A DNA stretch of 38,097 nucleotides from Asaia bogorensis (GTDB taxonomy: Bacteria > Pseudomonadota > Alphaproteobacteria > Acetobacterales > Acetobacteraceae), in NCBI GenBank assembly GCA_945873195.1, contig CAMCDA010000019.1, forward strand, positions 1-38,097. Direction: 5' to 3'. Within the stretch, counting starts at the first letter, position 1, and every line of letters begins with the position of its first letter. This document shows, piece after piece, positions 32,722 through 38,097 of this stretch. The position numbers were made by a program, and so were the translations under genes. The notes under the pieces were generated by a model. That model was not told where the DNA came from. It did not search any database and was given only the letters and a program-made list of their open reading frames with translations.

Positions 32722-33744
32722 CTACAGCCCCTGGCGGACGCGGGGGAAGACTTCCTTCGCGATCATTTCGATCGTTTCGGTGGCCAGACTTTCCGCCATG
32801 CCGGCCCATTCCGTGCTCATGACGATGTGATTGACGCCGAGGCGGCGATGCAGCGCGATCATCTGTTCCGCGACCTCATCGGGGGAGCCGATCAGGAAAC
32901 GATCCGTGATCAGGCTCTCAAACGATTGCCCCAGGCCGCGGTCATCGGACGGCATGTCCTGACCCCAGGAGTGATAGGCCGCGTATTTCGCCCCAAGATA
33001 GGGCGCACATAGCCGGATTGCCTCCGCCCGGTTCTTCGCCACGAAGACCTCTCGCCGCATCGGCAGTTCTGTCGGGAACGGCTTCCCCGCGCTGTCCAGC
33101 GCCCGCCGGTAAAGCTCCATCTGCCGCTCCAGCGCGGGGATTTCCACGGCCGGTCCTATGTACCAGCAGTCGCCAAGCCGAGCGGCGCGCTCGATGGCGG
33201 GATCGGCGTTGGCGCCGACCCAGATGGGGGGATGCGGCTGCTGCAGAGGCTTGGGCATGCAGGACGCGTCGTCGAGTTCAAAATACGGCGTCTTCATGCG
33301 GACCTTTTCCTCGGTCCAAAGCCGCTTGATCGCGATCAGGTTGGCCTCGAAACGACGGGCGCGCTGGGCGCGGGGCACGCCGAAGGCCTTGAACTCGACA
33401 TCGCGATAGCCGAGGCCGACGCCCAGGATGATCTTGCCGCCTGTGATCACGTCGAGGGTGGCGAATTCCTCGGCCACGTGCAGCGGCGACATCAGCGGCA
33501 GCAACAGCACGCCGGCGTTCAGCCGCATGTTCGGCGCCTCGGCCGCGAAGCGCGCCAGCATCGGCACCAGTTGCAGCATCTGGAACGGATGCGCGCTGTA
33601 ATGCGCGGTCTTGGTCACGGAATCAAAGCCAAGCCGGGCGGCGAGGCGGACGAAAGCCAGGGTTTCCTGAAAGCGGCGGGAAATATCCTCCCCGCCTTCC
33701 GCCTGGCCGCGAACCACCAGCCCAAACTGGAATTGCGCCGTCAT
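32722..33744 (-). CDS. LLM-class flavin-dependent oxidoreductase B
   Basis: The 340-aa luciferase-like protein has the landmarks ARLGFDSVTKTAHYSAH, VLLLPLMSPLHVAEEFATLD, GGKIILGVGLGYRDVEF and HPPIWVGANADPAIERAARL. The start at 33744 is set by GGAGG nine bases upstream; the frame is open for 43 more codons that do not resemble the family. It is related to, but clearly distinct from, oxidoreductase A and the broken copy at 35872. It converges with A and is divergent from the lipocalin-like gene. Confidence 0.9.
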   Translation of the reverse strand: MTAQFQFGLVVRGQAEGGEDISRRFQETLAFVRLAARLGFDSVTKTAHYSAHPFQMLQLVPMLARFAAEAPNMRLNAGVLLLPLMSPLHVAEEFATLDVITGGKIILGVGLGYRDVEFKAFGVPRAQRARRFEANLIAIKRLWTEEKVRMKTPYFELDDASCMPKPLQQPHPPIWVGANADPAIERAARLGDCWYIGPAVEIPALERQMELYRRALDSAGKPFPTELPMRREVFVAKNRAEAIRLCAPYLGAKYAAYHSWGQDMPSDDRGLGQSFESLITDRFLIGSPDEVAEQMIALHRRLGVNHIVMSTEWAGMAESLATETIEMIAKEVFPRVRQGL

Positions 33745-33890
33745 GGTGTTCCTCCGTTCATGACCGAGGGTAAGCCGCTCGGGTTGCGCCCATAAAGACG
33801 GGACAATCCGGCGGGACGTCAACCGGGGTGCCGCTTGACCCGGCCCGCAAACCCGCCACTGTGCGGACATCAAATAAGGGGAAACAGTCC

Positions 33891-34283
33891 ATGCAAAATA
33901 TCGTCGGAACCTGGCGGCTGGTGCGCGCGGTGGCGCGGGATCCCAACGGCAACGCCCTGCCCGCGCCTTATGACGGCCAGGGCCTCGGCCGCATCGTCTT
34001 TAGCGCCGATGGCCGCATGGCCGTGATGATGATTGACGCCCGCAAGGACATCCCGGCCGGCGAGAAGCGCGAATACAGCGGTTATTGCGGCGCCTATACC
34101 TATGACGGCACGCAGCTGGTCACCCATGTCGATTGCGCGCCGGACGCCAGCCGCATCGGCTCCGACCAGCCGCGGGGCGTGCGGTTCGAGGATGGGCTGA
34201 TGATCCTGCGTCCGCCGCCGCGCAACCTGGGCGGAACGATCGAACAGCGCGAACTGACTTGGGAGAAGATCTCCGACGTCTAA
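33891..34283 (+). CDS. Lipocalin-like domain protein
   Basis: The 130-aa protein begins with the lipocalin-like hallmark IVGTWRLVRA at residues 4-13, followed by a beta-strand series ending in GTIEQRELTWEKI. There is no signal peptide, so it is probably cytoplasmic. It would bind a small hydrophobic ligand; no enzymatic residues are evident. The ATG at 33891 follows AAGGGGAAACAG, a good ribosome site. Its neighbours are LLM and hydrolase genes, so a role in handling pathway intermediates is possible but unproven. Confidence 0.8.
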   Translation: MQNIVGTWRLVRAVARDPNGNALPAPYDGQGLGRIVFSADGRMAVMMIDARKDIPAGEKREYSGYCGAYTYDGTQLVTHVDCAPDASRIGSDQPRGVRFEDGLMILRPPPRNLGGTIEQRELTWEKISDV

Positions 34284-34346
34284 TCCTGTCCTTGCACGCG
34301 GTGGCGGGAACCGACAAGCTCGGGATGATCGGCGACGGAGGATAAA

Positions 34347-34940
34347 ATGTCTGGCAGCACATCCATTGCATCCAAGTGGCACTGGTTTCTGATACTGGGG
34401 CTCGTTTCGATCGCGGCGGGTGCTTTCGCGGTCGGGCATCCGTTGATGGTGACCCTGGCCGGCGTCATCTTCATCGGCGCGGCCCTGCTGGTTGGCGGCA
34501 TCTTCCAGGTCCTGCAATCCTTCATGACCAAGGAATGGACCGGCTTTGCCCTCGGCCTGGCCGGCGGCCTGCTGTCGATCATCGGCGGCCTGCTGATCAT
34601 GCAGGAACCCGTCACCGGGTCCGCCGTGATCACGCTGTTTCTGCTCGCGGCGTTGGTGGTCGGTGGCGCGACCCGCATCGTGATCGCGCTCCAGCATCGT
34701 GACCTGCCGCTGTGGTGGGTGCTGGCGGTCGGCGGCGTGGTCAGCGTCATTGTCGGCGTCGCGCTTTACGCCGCAATGCCGTGGTCGAGCCTTTGGATCC
34801 TCGGCACGCTGATCGGTGTGGAACTGATTTTCCAGGGCGTGGGTTGGGCCAGTTTCAGCTTCGATCTTCGCAAACGCCACAACGCGGCCGTTGCGGGCGG
34901 CCAGACTCCGCTTGCCGGCGGGGCGGCTTCCGGCGATTAA
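34347..34940 (+). CDS. HdeD-family (DUF308) membrane protein
   Basis: The 197-aa integral membrane protein has about six hydrophobic helices: WFLILGLVSIAAGAFAV, LAGVIFIGAALLVGGIF, LGLAGGLLSIIGGLLIM, VITLFLLAALVVGGATRI, VLAVGGVVSVIVGVAL and LWILGTLIGVELIFQGV. The helical DUF308 repeats resemble E. coli HdeD, which is linked to acid resistance. The start is set by CGGAGG eight bases upstream. The molecular function of the family is not established. Confidence 0.9.
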   Translation: MSGSTSIASKWHWFLILGLVSIAAGAFAVGHPLMVTLAGVIFIGAALLVGGIFQVLQSFMTKEWTGFALGLAGGLLSIIGGLLIMQEPVTGSAVITLFLLAALVVGGATRIVIALQHRDLPLWWVLAVGGVVSVIVGVALYAAMPWSSLWILGTLIGVELIFQGVGWASFSFDLRKRHNAAVAGGQTPLAGGAASGD

Positions 34941-34967
34941 GCCGGCCGCAAGACGCAGGACCCGTCC

Positions 34968-35846
34968 ATGGACATCATGCCAGGCTTCACGGTCGCGGAT
35001 ATCGAAACCAGCGGCGCGCGCATCCGCCTGCGCCACGGCGGCAGCGGGCCGCCGCTGTTGCTGCTGCATGGCAATCCGCTGACCCATGTCGCCTGGCACG
35101 CCGTGGCGCCCCGGCTCGCGGAACGGTTTCATGTCATCGCCGCCGACTTGCGCGGCTATGGCGACAGCTCCGCCCCGACGGAGGAGCCAGACAGTTCCAA
35201 CTACTCGTTCCGCGCCATGGCGCAGGACCAGGTCGAGGTGATGAAGGCCCTCGGCTATGACCGGTTCTTCGTCGCCGGTCATGATCGCGGCGGGCGGACC
35301 ACGCATCGCATGTGCCTGGATCATCCCGACAAGGTGATGAAGGCGGCGATCATCGACATCGTGCCGACGCTGGACATGTGGGCGGCAATGGACAAGGAAG
35401 GCGCGATCGGCGGCTGGCACTGGCCCTTCATGGCGCAGCCCCAGGGCTTCCCCGAGATGTTCTTCAACGCCGTCGATCCCGACTGGTTCATGCGGAAGAA
35501 GCTGCTGAAGCTGACCGACAACCTGAACCACATCCCGCCGGCCATCTGGGCGGAGTATGTCCGCTGCTTCAACGAAAAGACCATCCGCGGGTCCTGCGGC
35601 GACTATCGGGCTGCGGCGACGGTTGATTGCGCGCTCGACACAGCGGACCTGGGCCGCAAGCTGGACATGCCGATCCTGGTGCTGTGGGGCGCCAACAGCA
35701 GCGTAGGCAAGCGCTTCACCGACCCGGTCGCGATCTGGCGGGAGCGCGCCCACGATGTGCGCGGGGAAGCGCTCCCCGCCGGCCATTATGTCAACGAGGA
35801 AGCGCCGGAACAGGTGCTGGACTGGTTCCTGCGCTTCTTCGGCTGA
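34968..35846 (+). CDS. Haloacetate dehalogenase-like alpha/beta hydrolase
   Basis: The 292-aa protein has the fluoroacetate-dehalogenase pattern. The oxyanion block is LLLLHGNPLTH (30-40). The nucleophile elbow is GHDRGGR, with Asp106 as nucleophile and Arg107/Arg110 as the carboxylate-binding pair. GGWHWPF carries the halide-site Trp, and LPAGHYVNEEAP gives the late histidine His273. An Asp nucleophile means dehalogenase or epoxide hydrolase, not esterase; the paired arginines favour haloacids. It converges with the broken LLM gene over a hairpin. Substrate to be determined. Confidence 0.86.
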   Translation: MDIMPGFTVADIETSGARIRLRHGGSGPPLLLLHGNPLTHVAWHAVAPRLAERFHVIAADLRGYGDSSAPTEEPDSSNYSFRAMAQDQVEVMKALGYDRFFVAGHDRGGRTTHRMCLDHPDKVMKAAIIDIVPTLDMWAAMDKEGAIGGWHWPFMAQPQGFPEMFFNAVDPDWFMRKKLLKLTDNLNHIPPAIWAEYVRCFNEKTIRGSCGDYRAAATVDCALDTADLGRKLDMPILVLWGANSSVGKRFTDPVAIWRERAHDVRGEALPAGHYVNEEAPEQVLDWFLRFFG

Positions 35847-35861
35847 CGCCTCGCTGAGCCT

Positions 35862-35882
35862 TGGTGGGAGTCTACCCCACCA
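35862..35882. terminator. Hairpin between convergent hydrolase and LLM genes
   Basis: The perfect 7-bp stem TGGTGGG / CCCACCA with a 7-base loop overlaps the stop codon of the minus-strand LLM gene (35872-35874). It follows the + strand stop by 15 bases. Confidence 0.55.
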
Positions 35883-36692
35883 GGGCGCCGGCACCCTCGG
35901 TCACCGCATCCCAATCGTCCACGTTGCGATCTTGTGGCGCGATCAGCAGATGGCCGACCCCGACCGCCGCGTAGCTGTCGACCAGCGCCCGCAGCACGCC
36001 CCGATCCTTGCCATCCCACTGCACGCGCATCGAGATCTCGAAATCGGCCCCCGGCCTGGCTTCGCGCAGGCGCGCGACGATCGGGGCGGCGGCCTCGGCG
36101 GTATGGCCGCTGCCGTGCCAGCCGTCACCGATGCGGATCGTGCGCCGCAACGCCGCCTCCGAGCTGCCACCGAACCAGAGCGGGGGATCGGGCTGGCCGG
36201 AAGCGGGGTCATGCTCATGCCCTCGATTACCGCGGGGATATAACGGCTTTGGAACGTCACAGGGTCCTCGGTCCAGACCGCCCGCATCATGGCCAGGCCT
36301 TCATCCAGCCGCCGCCCACGTTCGTTGAAGGGCACACCCAAGGCCGCGAATTCGGGCTCAAGCCAGCCGGAGCCGGCGCCGAGGATCAGCCGTCCCTCGG
36401 AGAAATGATGCAGCGTCGCCAGTTCCTTGGCCAAGGGCAGCGGATGGCGCATCGGCAGCACCAGGACGCTTGTTCCCAGCCGCACGCGCTTCGTCACCGC
36501 CGCCGCCCAGGTCAGGCTGAGCACGGGATCGAAGAACAACGGAGAGCGGGGAAATTTGTCACGCGGAACGATGATGTGTTCGCTGACCCAGAGATCTTCC
36601 AGACCCAAATCCTCGGCGCGTTCGGCGTGGCGGCGGATCAGTGCTGGCGTCGCCTGCTCCCCCGCGTGGGGCAAATGGATGCCGTATTTCAT
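35872..36692 (-). pseudogene. LLM-class oxidoreductase C, frameshifted
   Basis: A third luciferase-like gene starts with ATG at 36692 after AGGGAGAG. The first part reads MKYGIHLPHAGEQ, LEDLWVSEHI, VLVLPMRHPLPLAKELATLH and GRLILGAGSGWLEPEF, clearly LLM. After PLPASP (near 36190), that frame turns into Arg/Ala-rich nonsense, while the next frame picks up PPLWFGGSSEAALRRT and RIGDGWHGSGHTAE and runs to the stop at 35872. Adding one base in the run around 36181-36193 would give 273 aa, the normal length of the family. The lesion is a one-base deletion, either real or a sequencing error next to a G/C run. Confidence 0.85.
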
Positions 36693-36759
36693 GGTTCTCT
36701 CCCTGCTGCGGAGGACAGCATAGGAGCCATCGGGCGCGATGCCTATTTCTGGCGACGGA

Positions 36760-37788
36760 TCAGAAGCGGACGGACGCCGCGATTGATCCGAACTGAAACC
36801 ATCCGTTCGGCTGGCCGTGGAACGACCGGGTCTGCGCGACATGGGTATAGGACAGGCGCACGCCGCGATAGATCACGGCCAAGCCGGCCTCGACCTCTCC
36901 GATGAAGACCTCCCGCGACACGTGCGGGCCGGAGCGGAACGGGTTGCCGTCCAGCGTCGCATCCCACGCCACCGCGCGCCCGTTGCCGCCGATGAAGGCA
37001 TACCAAACGACATCACGCGTGGGCGTATAGGCGTCGAGGACGCTCAACCCCGGACGGATACGCGCGACGCCGAAGTCTGAATCCAACCCCTGCCCGATGC
37101 GCAACTGGAACCCGGCCTGGGCAAAATTGCGCAGCGTGCCAACACTGGCGGCGACCGCGGGCAGGACATCGATGTCGATCCCGGTGCCGGGATTGGGAGT
37201 CAGGCCGTACCGCCAGGTCCGACCGACCAGGACCTCCACGATCGGCATGTCCTTGATCTGATAGGGCCAGCCGTTGCTGATGTCCTCTCCGATCAGCTCA
37301 TGCCAGCCGTTCTGAATATCCGACGACCGGGCCGAGGGGCCGAGCACACCGACGCTGAGGCCGATGACGCTGCGGGATGTGGTGGTGTCATGCAGCAGGG
37401 AGGCACTGGCGAGCAGCACGCCGGCATACGGGCGGTCCCGCGGGTCGGGGATGAAGGCCGCCGTGTCCTTGGGCGTGAAGATGGCGTTGGAGAAGTCGAT
37501 CGACAGCCGTTGCCGCCCTTCGCCCCACACCGCGCGACTGAAATCCGTCAGCAGGTTGGGCAAATAGTCGCCGCCCTTCGCGTCCACGCTGGGCGATGTC
37601 CAGCCAAGCCTGATTCCCGCCGTATAGTTTCGATCGGTATGAGCGATCCAGTCATTCTCGGTCCTGATCGTCAGGATGTGGGCTGGATCGGCGGGCGGCA
37701 ATTCCGCGCGAGCCTGTCCTGGCATGATCAGGCAGCCAACCGCGATCAGCAATCCGGCCCAGGCAAGCCGGAGGCCCCACCTGAACAT
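36760..37788 (-). CDS. LpxR-like outer-membrane lipid A deacylase
   Basis: The 342-aa protein of the LpxR/DUF2219 beta-barrel family removes 3'-acyloxyacyl chains from lipid A at the cell surface. The signal peptide is LAWAGLLIAVGCLIMPGQARA (about 8-28). The mature N-terminus carries TENDW (Asn45, Asp46) and TDRNYTAGIRLGW, and NGWHELIGED supplies His163 and the nearby Glu, which match LpxR active-site positions. The C-terminus ends in alternating hydrophobic residues with a terminal Phe (SVRF), typical of outer-membrane barrels. The ATG at 37788 is chosen for the signal peptide; GTG at 37872 is also in frame, and no clear ribosome site decides it. Confidence 0.86.
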   Translation of the reverse strand: MFRWGLRLAWAGLLIAVGCLIMPGQARAELPPADPAHILTIRTENDWIAHTDRNYTAGIRLGWTSPSVDAKGGDYLPNLLTDFSRAVWGEGRQRLSIDFSNAIFTPKDTAAFIPDPRDRPYAGVLLASASLLHDTTTSRSVIGLSVGVLGPSARSSDIQNGWHELIGEDISNGWPYQIKDMPIVEVLVGRTWRYGLTPNPGTGIDIDVLPAVAASVGTLRNFAQAGFQLRIGQGLDSDFGVARIRPGLSVLDAYTPTRDVVWYAFIGGNGRAVAWDATLDGNPFRSGPHVSREVFIGEVEAGLAVIYRGVRLSYTHVAQTRSFHGQPNGWFQFGSIAASVRF

Positions 37789-37952
37789 TACAAATTCAGA
37801 TACAATGGCGGAATAGCCGCGGATGGACAGAGGGATCACTCGTGCGATTTTACCATACTCCAGGCAGGTCACGGCTGTAGCGCCCGGGCATGGGCGGCGC
37901 CAGTTTCGGAAAATACTCAGTTCCGTCTACCGTATTAAAACACAGTAAATTC

Positions 37953-38097
37953 GTAACTCCCAAGCCCCCCACCGTGAGCAAGAAAGGCGCTCGTGGAGGT
38001 ACGGCGGGGCCAGCGTTATCCGGATAAAGCGAGGATGAGTGAAGCCGGCGTGGTCGAGAGGGCCGTGAGAAGATTCCAACCTTGTTTCCGGGCGGTG
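37953..38097 (-). repeat. Right copy of 145-bp terminal inverted repeat
   Basis: This is the perfect inverted copy of positions 3-147. The inner edge is at 37953 (GTAACTCCCAAG inward to outward), and the match runs to the last base of the window, so the element probably continues outside. The two copies present the same tip inward. That implies two oppositely oriented copies of one element, not the short terminal repeats of a single insertion sequence. Confidence 0.9.

Noticed and set aside
35943-36180. Arg/Ala-rich C-terminal tail of the first LLM frame as real protein
   Set aside because: It begins exactly where the frameshift occurs, while the neighbouring frame continues the LLM family sequence to a stop at normal length.
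1-38097. Linear plasmid or phage genome with terminal inverted repeats
   Set aside because: There are no replication, partition, capsid or terminase genes, and the window contains trpS and a DNA-repair operon. The repeat truncates a host gene, which points to a mobile element at a contig end.
1-38097. CRISPR array, tRNA or rRNA genes
   Set aside because: No regularly spaced direct repeats, cloverleaf-like segments or rRNA-like stretches were seen on reading both strands.

Overview
The window is a high-GC chromosomal segment from a Gram-negative alphaproteobacterium. I would guess Acetobacterales/Acetobacteraceae, but no rRNA or other marker fixes this. The Gram-negative call rests on a signal-peptide-bearing LpxR-type outer-membrane lipid A deacylase. 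The orphan Bug/TctC binding protein, paired CaiB/BaiF CoA-transferases and several luciferase-like flavin oxidoreductases fit a versatile heterotroph. No tRNA, rRNA, CRISPR array, replication origin or transposase gene was found.

Both ends carry the same 145-bp sequence in inverted orientation (3-147 and 37953-38097). It replaces the 5' end of the MBOAT acyltransferase gene, so it is probably the tip of a multicopy element where the assembly stopped.

Layout. (1) 1-2.5 kb: truncated MBOAT acyltransferase and its SGNH-like partner, a polysaccharide acetylation module. (2) 2.5-6.1 kb: a visibly lower-GC island with an orphan excisionase-type antitoxin, a PIN-domain gene broken by two small non-coding insertions, and an overlapping conserved-hypothetical/HTH pair. 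(3) 6.3-15.4 kb: an HGGXSTG protein whose 3' end runs into trpS, then trpS, a two-domain VOC protein, a CinA-like/nucleotidyltransferase fusion, and a yhaN-yhaO-like SMC ATPase/nuclease operon. (4) 15.5-36.7 kb: a catabolic region. It holds an AMDase/maleate isomerase-like protein, two Baeyer-Villiger-type monooxygenases, an enoyl-CoA hydratase, a citryl-CoA-lyase-like protein, two overlapping class III CoA-transferases, DUF1993, a Bug binding protein, an SDR, mazEF, a DUF35/thiolase-like/Fe-ADH-like operon, three LLM flavin oxidoreductases (one frameshifted), a lipocalin-like protein, an HdeD protein and a haloacetate-dehalogenase-like hydrolase. (5) 36.8-37.8 kb: the LpxR-type protein.

Working together: the catabolic genes would fit oxygenation of a cyclic ketone or carbonyl compound (BVMOs, LLM enzymes), CoA activation (CaiB pair), beta-oxidation-like steps (hydratase, SDR) and carbon-carbon cleavage (citryl-CoA-lyase-like, thiolase-like/DUF35). 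The substrate cannot be read from the sequence. Several family members lack canonical catalytic residues: the second CoA-transferase, the Fe-ADH-like protein, the thiolase-like protein and the lyase.

The strongest unexpected observation is in the PIN gene. Deleting two segments that lie between short direct repeats (220 bp and 130 bp) restores one 562-codon reading frame.
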